From positions 684,501-748,500 of the forward strand of contig NC_135243.1 of assembly GCF_947623445.1 (NCBI RefSeq): 64,000 bases of DNA, in the 5' to 3' direction. A model generated the notes under the pieces. That model made no database searches. It was not told the origin of the DNA and was given only the letters and a program-made list of their open reading frames with translations. The DNA comes from Clavelina lepadiformis (Eukaryota; Chordata; Ascidiacea; Aplousobranchia; Clavelinidae). A program made the position numbers and the translations under genes. The first letter of the stretch is position 1. Every line of letters begins with the position of its first letter. Shown piece after piece: positions 44,103 through 55,700 of this stretch.

Positions 44103-44444
44103 CTTGCTCTGGACGCTTTGCTGCCAACTATCACTCATGCAATTGCAATTCCAACCTTCTTTGAAACAAAACAGCTTTAACTTTAGAGCTTTATTGTCGT
44201 AATGAACCTGCAGTTTAATTAGTGTGCTACGATGCAATTTATGTAACTCTCGGTTCATATTTTTATTTCTCCCGACCATGTCATTTATATTTGAAAAAAT
44301 GTGTTTTTTTTTAGGATGAAATTATGCCTGTTTTGTGACATGACAATGTTTCACTGCCATTTGTTTCATTTTCTATGTGGCTGCTGTTTTCAAATGCTCT
44401 CCTGCTTCAGATAATTCTTTTATTTTTAAGCAGATTTCATAGGT
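44103..44444. other. Short spacer between TRMT10C and CFAP418
   Basis: No AATAAA was found. Two pyrimidine-rich acceptor-like sites, TTTTTTTTTTAG near 44314 and TATTTTTAAGCAG ending at 44433, precede the CFAP418 ATG at 44445. Confidence 0.5.
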
Positions 44445-46053
44445 ATGGATGATTTGGATGACCTGCTCGATGAAATAGAGAAAGATTTCCAGGAGAATGC
44501 CAAGAACACAAGATCAAAGAAGTCCAAGTTAGTACTTGTGGCGTGTTTTATATATCGCTGTCTCGTTTTTGTTCAAAAAACGATTAATTAGATGTCTATC
44601 TTGCAGACGCACAAAAGTAGTTGACGATGATATTGATGACATATTAAATGATGATGATGTCATCACTAAGTCAAGGGCACCCCAGGTTTGTTCTCCAGCT
44701 GAGTATTCTTTCCTCTGCTTCTAATATTCACGCCATGATACATTGAATGATATGATCGTGATAACGACAGAGGCGGTTCACGAATCAAGTACATTTTTGG
44801 TCATTTAATTTTTAATATTTGTTGTCTCTGTATGTATAGATACTGGTTATGCCGATCCTTCATAATTGACAGATCCTTGAACCACCTCTGATGTTATTAT
44901 CTATATTGTCCTATATACATATACAACTACAATACATATACAACATATACATATACAACTACAATACATATACAACTGGAGACAGCTCTGATTTAGACGA
45001 TTCTTGTTATTTTATAGTATTGTTGGCTGGGTCATATAAATTATTTTCTTTAATGACTTCCAACTTGTCTTGCAGACCACACCTGAGGCTAAGCCTACAG
45101 CGCCACCAAGTGTAAAGTTGGTCAATTTTCTGCTTATACATATTTAAATAAATTTGAAAGCAATATATTAAACAGATATAATCCAGGGTAAAAATTTTAT
45201 TTCATTCATGTTGTTGTTGTTAGACAAAGAACATTTGACTTTGCATAATACAGATGCAGTGTGGTCTATCTTGGTGGTGGCGAGTCTAGTCCTGGTCGCG
45301 CTACAATGACTTGCAAAAGGTGACACTTCCTGGCAACTAGAAGCCATTAATTAATTATTATTTATCAGTTTTAAAGAATTCCTGTATTTTGAGATTTTCC
45401 ATTGATCAAGGGCTTGTTTTATTACTTGTTATCCATGAGCTGTGTAAATTTGCAAAATTGCATGCTGATATAAATTAGGGTTCCAAACATTTTATTCAAC
45501 TAGTCTTTGTGTATTCTTCAGTTTGTTTCACACCAAAGCGCACAGTTTAAATGAAACTTTGAATATATTTATAAGATTAAACGTTATCTCCTGTGTTACG
45601 TTTCCGTTAAACAACCAGAGCATGCGACCGTCTCCGCTGCACCTCTTGTGACTTCAGAGTAGAGCAGTTTAACGATTACGAGTGGAGATCTTCGGTGGAT
45701 TATCTGTTCCTTCGCAATAATATGCCCGATTTTAAAAAGTTGCTGCCAAAATTGAGCCCGAAACAAGGTTCGAGACAAACTTTCATAACCGTTTGTTTTC
45801 ATCTAGGCACACTCAGCATTTCTCAGTAGAATTTTTTAAGTTAGTCCTTTTCCATTAAGTTCATCATGTAGCATAATACATTAGATATGTATGTCTGTTT
45901 GTTACATCAATTGAAGTCGGGTTGGATAATATTAAATTTCTTGCTGTTCTTTCAGGCAGCAGAGCATATGCCTGCCAGTGCTCATGGACGTCTGTCAGAT
46001 CTTTCACAAGTCTCCAGAAATTCAACCTGAAATGGGTTTGCGGGAAACACTGA
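44445..46053 (+). CDS. CFAP418: CFAP418 (C8orf37) cilia protein
   Basis: Six exons, 44445-44527, 44607-44685, 45076-45116, 45254-45319, 45619-45767 and 45956-46053, in phase, encode 171 residues. The start [19 protein letters not shown] matches the family N-terminus (MAEDLDELLDEVE). The middle is acidic and variable. The conserved C-terminal block reads [45 protein letters not shown] and LKWVCGKH, the diagnostic cysteine-rich ending. In vertebrates CFAP418 acts at the base of photoreceptor cilia and in membrane lipid handling; loss causes retinal dystrophy. Human is 207 residues, so the middle is shorter here. The donor of exon 3 (GTTGGT) was chosen over a nearby GTAAAG because only it keeps the frame into VVYLGG. 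Possibly co-transcribed with TRMT10C. Confidence 0.92.
44915..44982 (+). repeat. Short tandem repeat in CFAP418 intron 2
   Basis: Two units of about 26 bp, ACATATACAACTACAATACA, plus partial copies. Confidence 0.75.
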
Positions 46054-46290
46054 CCTGCAGATTTTTGTGGTTTTTACTTCTTCAAACAGTATTTGTCATT
46101 TTGAATTGTTGCAATTGATTGCATGTGGTGTATTTTTATGTTATAAGCTTTTTTGTGCTGAAATATTTTTGATACTTTCCTTTTTTCAACCTGTATTGTG
46201 ATGTCACACTGTCCAAGTATTGTTGCATTAACTTAACAATCAACTTTAGTTTTAATATTCTGATTTGCACAACATCTCTTGTGTGCCAGC

Positions 46291-46296
46291 AATAAA
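46291..46296 (+). promoter_or_regulatory. Polyadenylation signal of CFAP418
   Basis: AATAAA 238 bp after the CFAP418 stop codon; the only canonical signal close to it. Confidence 0.5.
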
Positions 46297-46776
46297 TAAC
46301 ATTCAAATGAGAATTTCGGGCATGAAGTAGCAAAAATTTGGATCAGTCTGTGAAGCGTAATTAATAATTATGTTAATAGCAAAAAAATGATAAAATTTTA
46401 CAAAACAATTTTTTCTTTTACTGAAACATTGAAATTATATAATTTTTCTGAATAATGAATTTCGTATTCACACACTTTCGCAAACAAACTGAAAATGAGA
46501 TGTTGAGTATTACGAACAAATAACAATAAGCTTCTAGTTTCAAAAATTATTTCGAGTTGCACTATACCAGGGGCTGGAACAAGTGGTCATTTAAGCAATC
46601 ACTTTATTTTTGGTCAAAAGCAAGGGACAAAAAATACTAATAAACACGTCCCGTTTATCAGCACGTGCTTGTCTAAAAATGTATCAGAAACAAAACCCCA
46701 ACTTTGTTATGTTTTGTTAAAACTAAGAGTCATGAACCAATTGCCATGCAGCCTTTGACCATGAAATCTCGACTAA

Positions 46777-46782
46777 TTTATT
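46777..46782 (-). promoter_or_regulatory. Polyadenylation signal of COX7C
   Basis: AATAAA on the minus strand, about 45 bp after the COX7C stop. Confidence 0.55.
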
Positions 46783-46827
46783 GACAAAGACAAACTGACC
46801 AACAGAACATTTTGACATAAAATTAAA

Positions 46828-47058
46828 TTACTCCAATTCGACGCGAACCATTTTCTTTTTCATGTGGTAATTGACGGAGTAGAACGGAATGAAAAACGCC
46901 GACCCAGCGAAGAAAGACATCTTGATAAGCAGAAGCCACTTGTTTTGCTCCGTGTTAAACGGCAGCATGTCATTTGTGGTAGGCCGACCATGCCCAGATT
47001 TTCTGGCTGTGGTCATGAATCCACGACGTAAAACAACGGTTGATAATCGGCCAAGCAT
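46828..47058 (-). CDS. COX7C: Cytochrome c oxidase subunit 7C, mitochondrial
   Basis: A 76-residue precursor. COX7C is a small nuclear-encoded subunit of complex IV in the inner mitochondrial membrane. Residues 1-22 (MLGRLSTVVLRRGFMTTARK) are an Arg-rich presequence with no acidic residues. The mature part has LPFNTEQNKWLLLIKMSFF, the family motif LPFxxxNKW, then one membrane segment (FFAGSAFFIPFYSVNY) and a basic end MKKKMVRVELE. Vertebrate precursors are about 63 residues; the presequence and C-terminus are slightly longer here. The ATG used is preceded by an acceptor-like TTCTTTTTCAG, so the frame open upstream is intron or spacer. Confidence 0.9.
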   Translation of the reverse strand: MLGRLSTVVLRRGFMTTARKSGHGRPTTNDMLPFNTEQNKWLLLIKMSFFAGSAFFIPFYSVNYHMKKKMVRVELE

Positions 47059-49742
47059 TGTCAACTGAAAAAGAAATAATAGCATATTAAAACACAATGA
47101 AATCTTTTTTTAGTCCGCATTAAACTTCAAGAAAACAGCAAAATCGGCTGAACTGATCTTGCTATATCAACCGTGACTGCTTAATCAGCCTTATTGCTTT
47201 ATCAAGGTTTTAATTGCGTGCTTTTAAAATACCAAATCAACTATGCTAGCAGAACAAAGGGACGTAGTAGTCTTAGCTGTAAACGAAAATATATTATCAA
47301 GAATATAACTCATAATTTTTGTTAATTTATATATAGCATCACACAATGCAGTACGTTGCTCCGTTTGTCATTGTTCACACAATGTCATGAATAACTGGCA
47401 AAATAAACATAGCATATTAAAAATATAGATGATTATTTTATTGATTAATTATTATCAATCAATTGCAACCCATACTGAAAATATCAGGGTACATTGCGGC
47501 CTTGACATTTAGTAAAAGCAAAAAGAAGCATCCACCAACTGCAAAACATTTTGCTATTCATAAAATATCCTGTTTGCTTTAACACGATTAAAAGCAATCC
47601 AAGCTTATTTAAGTTTATAATATTAGGACAGTTTCTTATTTGCTTTCCATGTATCTCATAGATATACGGGCAATTCTGCTTATATATGCCTTGTTTTTGA
47701 TCCCTGTCTTAACTATAGGTTTTCAGATTGTAGTCTGCAGGCATCAGTCTTACAAGAGATAAATTGTAAAGAACACTTTTTATACTGGAAAGAGTTGTGC
47801 AAGTACAAAAACAAGTTGAACTTAAATCAATGACAAGTTGTCAGTAAGTGTACAAGAGAAATAAGTACATGGTCATGCAATTGCTCACTAAATCATGTTG
47901 CAAAAAATGCTAATTACATGACTATTTTAACATGCCTGGTGGCTACTGTGACATCCAAATGTCAAATGAATACCTCATCATATTGAAACAGTGAAAGTTA
48001 ACTTTTTTATATCAATCAATCATTTTATCGTTTGTCAAAAGCATGGTGGAAACGAAAAAAAACAAGTTAGTTGTTATCAGCACGAGCATGAATGGGAAAA
48101 AATGACAAAGCTGAAAAGGCTTAAAATGTGCCCAAAAGTAATTTAGGTAATAACTTTTGGTAACTAGCACGACCACCAAAACCATTAGCTAAATCCACAA
48201 AACATGAGTTAAAAAGGTGAAGTTAACAACATTAAAGTTAACCAAACAGCAACATTAAAGTTGCTAAATCTTGCAATTGCCATTTAAGTATACAATATAA
48301 AAGAGAAAATTACAAAGGAAAACTTGAGAACGTTCTCACAGACATTAAAAAGGTTGTTATTGACAACAACTTTACATTAAATTGACTATAGTCCCGAATG
48401 AAAAGTAGTAATTTTTGATAATAACTTGTGAGTGTAGAGAAACAAACGTTGGTATAACAGCACACAATGTTGCTTAAATTATTTCTTTCACTTTTAATTA
48501 ATAAGTTGGCCTTTTTAAGTTCTTGCAGATGCCACACATTCCATTATAGCCCATGGATAATGATGAGCACTAACTTAATTACCAGTTACCAGAATAGCCT
48601 ACAGTACGATTAGTGCATAAATACTTTTAGGTACATTTTAGTACAAAATGTTTTGGGTCTCCTTTACTTTTGCATATCAGCCTGAATTATTAAGGAAATA
48701 TATATCATGTCATTGCTTCTTCTCTTTTACCTCATAACTTCTTCACTTTCGGTTCAAGTTGGAGTGCAAAAGTACAAGAGACCCAATATGTTTAGATGCA
48801 CAACAAACAGGTGGTTAAATAAACAAGCAGGTAACATCTATAACAGACTACTAACCTTTTTACTTTTTTCTGAATGTCTTTCCAACTGTTATTCTGCCTT
48901 GGACTTCAACGAACAAGATAAATTTTCCCTAACTCAAGGATAAAAGGTTAAAGGTTAAACTTATTATTTTCACACACTTTGAGATGTCACTCTACATTTT
49001 TTGTCAAAAAGAAACCGAAGAAATTTTTTACCAAATGTAAACAAAAAGGTAGATGCAAAGGCATAAAGCCCATAATATAAAATTTTTTATTTATAGAGAA
49101 TTGGTCGTACGTTTAAATTACCTATACAAACAAATGTTAACTTCCAGTAATAGCAATATTGTTTTTGAAAAGAATAAGTATTTGTAATTTCTGACATTTC
49201 ACCAAGAGCATATACATTTTTTAGCAAACAAATTTTCACCTACAGTTTCAGGTCAAAGTTATCATAATTTATTCTTTGTTACTTCTCGCTTTTATTGGTG
49301 ATACTGATTCAGTAACGTTACACAGATGCAGGTTTGAGTTTCCTGAGTTAACTGCAAAATGTTCTTTTTTATGTTTTGCTTTGATGAAGGAGTTCAAATT
49401 TGTTTTATAATTTCAGAACCATTTAGGCCTAAAATTTTATTGCGCTTTATGCTACCACTGAGCCGGTAAAATATTGTTCAGTCATATTTAAAATTTCCTG
49501 CTGAGTTTTGCTTTTTTTTGCGTTTGTGCTAAAGTCGTTGTAGGACGTTAACAAAAAATGGGTGGAGTACTGTAAAATTTATCTTTAGCGCCCTCCTTTT
49601 CCACCATTCACGTGTGAATTTTGCAACTCAGTTGACGTCTCTAGCGTAGTACTTCGGCCACTGTTATGCTTTGGAAACTATAAAAACAGCTTATTTCATA
49701 TCATAACCAAAGAATTGTCGTATATTTTTCTTTTATTTCGTT
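47059..49742. other. Gene-free stretch between COX7C and eIF3B (divergent)
   Basis: No exon supported over 2.7 kb. It holds a small inverted-repeat element (48655-48784). Promoters of COX7C (minus) and eIF3B (plus) must lie at the two ends; the eIF3B start is preceded by a T-rich stretch ending at the ATG. Confidence 0.5.
48655..48784. repeat. Small inverted-repeat (MITE-like) element, 130 bp
   Basis: GGGTCTCCTTTACTTTTGCA at 48655 pairs with TGCAAAAGTACAAGAGACCC ending at 48784, differing at two positions. The flanks (AATGTTTT and AATATGTT) are similar but not a clear duplication. Confidence 0.55.
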
Positions 49743-52700
49743 ATGGTGGCTAACATGGACGATGAGGAACAATGGGAAGACGTAAAATCGCGGAAAAAAC
49801 GCGTCGAAATCACCAACGGTTTTGAAGAAGAGCCTGATTTCAGTGACCCAGATGATTACGTGGATGATATTTCCGACTCAGGTGCTGTTTATAGGCCTGA
49901 TATTCAATTGTTCAATCATTAGTAGTTCCAACTGTAAATAAATTTTAATCCTGTCTTGGAAGTATGTCAATTTTTAATGAAAAAGGCTGCCACTATTTCA
50001 CCAGGAAAATCTTTTGTTCAAAGCTTTTTTCACAGCTTTTTGTTAAACGAACTTAAATTTTATAACATAGTAACCTAAACCTAACCTAATTCAATGTAAC
50101 TCCAAAAAATCTTGAATAGCCAAAAACAAATTTTTGCATAATCATTCTCCTAACCTAATTGCCTATCTTTAGCCAACGGGCTGTGTCACCAACATAGGGT
50201 GAAATATTCACTTTGATATAAAAGTGCAGACAAAGTGTGTTGTGATTGCATTAAACTTTCAGTTCTTTGTTTATTTAGTTTAGGTAGCGTTTGAATAATT
50301 AACTTTGTGTATTACAAATCTGTGTGAACGCATAAAAGTTTATGTGCACATTAATCAGTTAATAGGTTCATATACATGCCTGTGTCACACTCTCCACTGT
50401 GTTTGCTTTCCCCCTCCGCTTAGTTTTGGAAATAACATTTCTATTGAAGCATATTCAACTCACATATTCACTTTGATGTCGCTCATTTTGCAAAACGATG
50501 TCATGTTTTTATGCGCATATAGCTTCAGCTTTGTCTTCTAATACTGGCCATATATAAATTATTAGTTTTGAGAATGTCTGTTGGTAGGGTTATATTTTCA
50601 TTATCCATTTGACTAAGTAAAAAATTTGCAGGAGCTTGTTTTCAATGGCGAAGAACCGAAGAGTATTCGGTCATATTTTATAAACTAATTTTGTAGCTTG
50701 CTTTGTTGCATTATCGCAACTACTTTTGTGATGTCACAGAACTTCTTCCCGATCTTCTCGAAAAGCGACCAAAAGAAGCTGACGGCATTGATGCAGTGAT
50801 CGTTGTTGATAATGTCCCTATGGTCGGGGCTGACCGTCTCCCCAAGTTGAAAACTGTCATTTCAAAAATATTTTCAAAGTTTGGCCCGATTCACTCCGAT
50901 TATTATCCGGAAAAGGATGGGAAGACAGTTGGGTACGAAACTTTTTGAACTTTCAGAAACTAACTTTCATTTGAGACGTTTAAAATTTCAAGATTTAAAA
51001 GATTCAGTTTAAACTGATGCTCTTGTAAGACCAGTACAATAACTTGCTATAATTCGCATGAGGTCAGCACTGGATTTATCTCAACAGATACATCTTCATC
51101 GAGTACGAGATGTTCCAAGGAGCCCGCGACGCCGTGAAAGGCGCCGACCTTTATAAACTCGATCGATCTCACACGCTTCGACTGAATCTCTTCAGTGACT
51201 TTGACAAGTATGGAATCGTCAATCGGATGCATTTATACGACTTTGGTTCTTGTTGTTTTATATTGTTTCTTGTTGCCATAGATATAAGAATGTGAAGGAA
51301 GAATGGACTCCACCAGAGAGGCAACCATTCAAAGATGTTGTGAGTAAAATCTTAATTTGATTCTCGTCTGTTGCATGAATCATATATAACATAACTTTTA
51401 ACTTAGCATGTCCTAAATAACCACAAATCAAATGGCAACAGGATATGGGCAAACAAACTTTTAGGAACCGGATCTTTAGAATATTTCTTGTTCCTGGACA
51501 GAGATGCGGAGTCAATGTAGAAAAAAGTTTGAAAACCACTGCTATTAAGCATCGTGAAATGTTTGTTCGCTTATCGTGATTTAAAAGTAGCTTTGCGTTA
51601 GCCAATGCTGTTGACCATTACAAAATTTGCATTTTTTTAGATTTAAATTGCAATGTCATAGTTATGGAATAAAATTAGGGATGGTGCGGGAGGGACACAA
51701 CATATTGAATAAGATTCAATTTTATTCAATGGTTAGAAAAGCTGTGTAGAGCTCAGTAATTGCTTCTGTCAGTTTTTTCAATCAACCGTGTAAGTGAGTC
51801 ATGTGAAGGTATGTTTTGTCACCAGGGCAACCTCCACTATTACCTGGAAGAGGAAGATTGTAGTGATCAGTTTAGCATCATCTACGAGGGAGGCCAGAAG
51901 ACGGCAATCCTCCTCAACAGCACCTCAGGACCATCCGTGGTGGAAGAGAGACCGGTAAATTTATCACTAAATTTCTGAGTTTAAGGGGTCTCAATTTACT
52001 GCCTACTTCTTTACTCGGGTTCTATGGATGTGTTTTTTATATTTGGAAATTTTTGTTTTGAATTTCTTGCAACTATTTTAAAATCAGATCAATTTTGAAA
52101 TAATTCAAATATTCAATCAATTTTTTCAACTTATAATTATATTCTACAACTGAGAAACAAATTGTAATTTAGGCATGTTTAGGATTTTCAATATACTCCA
52201 ATAAAGCCATCCTTTTATACTTGTTTAAATGATTATAATGAATGATAAAGATCTATTTTGTTCAAGCGTTGGACGGAGACCTACACCCGCTGGTCTCCTA
52301 AAGGTTCTTATCTTGCCACGTTCCACGGCAAGGGAATTGCATTGTGGGGCGGTGAGAAGTTTAAACAAATCCAGAGATTTGCGCACCCCGGTGTCCAACT
52401 CATCGACTTCTCTCCATGTGAAAGGTGCAAAAATTTGTTTAAAACTTTCAAAGCGCTGACAGTGCTTTGAATTGAAGAATTTTCAAAACACAAAATTGAT
52501 CAAGGTGATATCTTCCAATTAATGAGAATGCCTATTTTTTTCATAGATATCTCGTAACATTCAGCCCGATGCCAGAGCCGGGTAACGACGAGATGCAAGC
52601 TGTCATTATCTGGGAGATCTTCACCGGAGCAAAGAAACGAACATTCCAGGCAGACATGAGCGGCGATGATGATAGGCAGTGGCCAATATTCAAGTAATAT

Positions 52701-55700
52701 TTCTGTGCACTGCTTGTTTATAGCCATCATGTGATGTTTGGCGAGATAGTTCGCAATGGTGGTCACATACGAGGTCTGTTCGAAAAGTATCCGACTTTTT
52801 GGCATAAAACACACAACACAATGAATTTCAGAAATTTTATGTAACTTTCTTCAAAATAATCCCATTGGCGGCCCACACACTTTTCCCAGCGCCTCTTCCA
52901 CTTCTGGAAACATCTCTTGAATTGCTCCTCTGAAATGTTCCATGCTTGTTCAATGCTCCTCTGTCGATTTTTCCATCATGTCTTTTCGTGATTGAAATCA
53001 TGTCCCTTTTAGAGTTGTTTTAAACTTGGGGAAATTCCAGAAATCACATGGTGTCAAGTCTGGAGAGTAAGCCTGGTGAACGAGTGACAGACCTTTTTTG
53101 GCCAGAAAACTTTGCATTACGTGGACGGAATGGGCGGGTGCATTGTCGTGGTGAAGCCGAGAATTCTTTGCTGCTTTCTTCAAACAGCTTCACGAAGGAC
53201 TTCCAAATAGTACCCTTTGTTGATTTTTACTCTTTTGGAGTAAAAATTTACCCTTTTGGTTCGTACTCGTGATGCACAGTGCCCCCCAAAAAAAAACAGG
53301 TCATCATCACTTTCACGTTGCTGCGAGCTTGTCATGCTTTTTATAACGTTGGAGATTTTACATGCTTCCATTGTGAGGATTGAAACTTGGTTTCTGGGTC
53401 GGAACCGTAAAACCGTAATGTTGTGACGTAATGGAATGTACTGAACCCGAACTTATTCCCACATCTGCAACGATTTTTCTTACTGTTAAACGACGATCTT
53501 CCAGTTCTAATTGGCAAACCTTCTCAATCACCTCGTTTCAGCTTATCGATGATCTGAGAATCACTCGCTCTCCAGTGACATTCCGCCATCTTTAAAGCGA
53601 TTAACTTTTTTTTTTTTAAAACTTTAAAACCTTACGTTTTCGTATTTTTAAAAAAAAGGGCTTAAGGCCTCATCTCCAAAAACCTTGAATCTTTCGAATA
53701 GTTTCAGTTTAACTATCACCAAGCTTTTGGCAAAACTTGATGCAATACCTCTGTTCGATGCGTTTTGTCATTGAAATGCGATTTTGCATGAAGAAAATTC
53801 GCCAGACATGGCCGATCGGCTTGAAACGATTCATACAGTAGTGACCTAACAATGCCCAAAAAAGTTTGGCAGGTGGTACTACTTTTGCCGGGAAGAGAAA
53901 AGGTCGGATGCTTGTAGACCTCGTAGTTGATAATGATGGTTGGACAATTCAACCCACAGCTTTAAGTCAAGTTGTCCTGGGTTGAATCTTGAACCATTCA
54001 CAATATTTGTGTGATTTGATAATTAGTTTTCTGTCAGTTTTTTCTTGTGCTAATGATGTTTTTGCGATGATGTGTTAGTGATGTTTTCCTGACTATGCAA
54101 TGCACAATTTTAAAGCATTTTGCAACGGGAAGATTGTTTCAGACTTTAAGAGAATTTTTTCATTTCTCATTAATTTTTCATTCAGGTGGAGCCACGATGG
54201 AAAATACTTGGCTAGGAAAGCGAAAGGAGTTTTGAGCGTTTACGAGACTCCGGTAAGTTCCCTGTGTTAGATATTTGAAGTCAACGCTAAAAGCATTGCC
54301 AACAATCGTCACAATATTGAAACTCTTATGCACGGCTTCTGTATTTGCAGTCGATGGGATTGCTGGACAAGAAAAGCATCGCCATTGATGGGATAAGGTT
54401 GGAAATTAATTTAACATACTTTGATTTGTAAAAGTTTTGTGTATCGGCTTTGATCTTTTCTTTTTTAAACCTTATATTAATTGAAGATAAAAACATTGTT
54501 GGAAGTTTTATTAATCTTTTAATACACATTCATGTAACATTCTTCTATATTACCTTTCATTTATACCATTTTATTTCATCGTTTATTCCACATTGTCACG
54601 GCATTGAGCTCAACTTACTACGAAGAATTATCCTTTGGTTAAATTCCTTTTTCTTGATTAAGTTCAACCAAATCTTGATATTTTCAGTGAATTTTTCTGG
54701 TCACCAGCTGACAACATGTTGGCATTTTGGATAGCGGAGAGAAACGAAATCCCCGCTCGTGTCATAATCCTCTCTATTCCATCAAGGAAGGAAGTTCGTG
54801 TAAAGAATCTCTTCAACGTTGCCGACATTCGACTCAATTGGCACAAGCAAGGGAAGTTTCTGTGCGTCAAAGTCGATCGATATAACAAGGCCAAGAAGGT
54901 TTGAAAATGCTTAAGTTACATTTTCAGTTAAATCCGAGTTATTTAAGAATGGTTTTGTTGAAGTCAGTTCAGGCAGAAAAAGGATTCATCTAAAGCCGGG
55001 CGTTCTATACACTTTAAGTTACTATTATTGATAAATATTATGTAAGTTGATTGAATGTTATATGTCGCTGCAGTGATATACGGTCACTATGTGCGATTTT
55101 GCCGCGTCTCTCATTTCCGTTTTCCGCTAGATCAAATTACATTGGCATTTCTTCGCAAAGACGGTTCTTTTCGCAAGAGTCTTATAGGTTGACGTATTCC
55201 ATTGTGCAATTCGTTTTGAGCTTCGGCAAAATGTACAGTTGCATTGCACTTCTTTAAGGTCGTAAAGGTTTCTTACTAAATATGATGGTGCGTTTGTAGC
55301 AATTACTTTAATTTAACATAAAATTCATTTCAAATCTATCACATAATAGACCAAATTGCACCAACCCAGAATCTATCTCTTAACATTATCTCACCCAAAT
55401 CTACTTTCCTTTAATCCCAGGCCATGAAGTTCAAGTTTTTGGGTAATGTCTTTTTCAAACGTATGTCTTGCAGACGCGTGACCTACTTTGTGTTGTGTTC
55501 AACCAGGGTCAGGGTATTTTCCATTATAAGCGCAATGTCTGACATTGCACAGCTAGTAAAGGTTAATATTACAGAGTAGTATTTCTATTAGCGCTTCGAT
55601 TGAATGTATTTGGAAAGTTCCTTTAAAAGACTTGACCGCTACTTATGCGTGTGATCATGTGACAATGACCGCTGGTTCGTAATTATGCAGTTACGTAAAT

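Larger units (their letters stand above)
46054..46827. other. Spacer between convergent CFAP418 and COX7C
   Basis: Contains the CFAP418 3' untranslated region with AATAAA at 46291-46296, and the COX7C signal (TTTATT at 46777-46782, AATAAA on the minus strand). No other feature. Confidence 0.55.

Noticed and set aside
44914-44982. CRISPR-like tandem repeat
   Set aside because: It is a short microsatellite of ACATATACAACTAC units without spacers, in an intron of an animal gene.
48707-48943. Short frame starting with a hydrophobic MSLLLLFYLITSSLSVQ
   Set aside because: It resembles a secreted peptide start, but it runs through the small inverted-repeat element at 48655-48784, so it is most likely chance.
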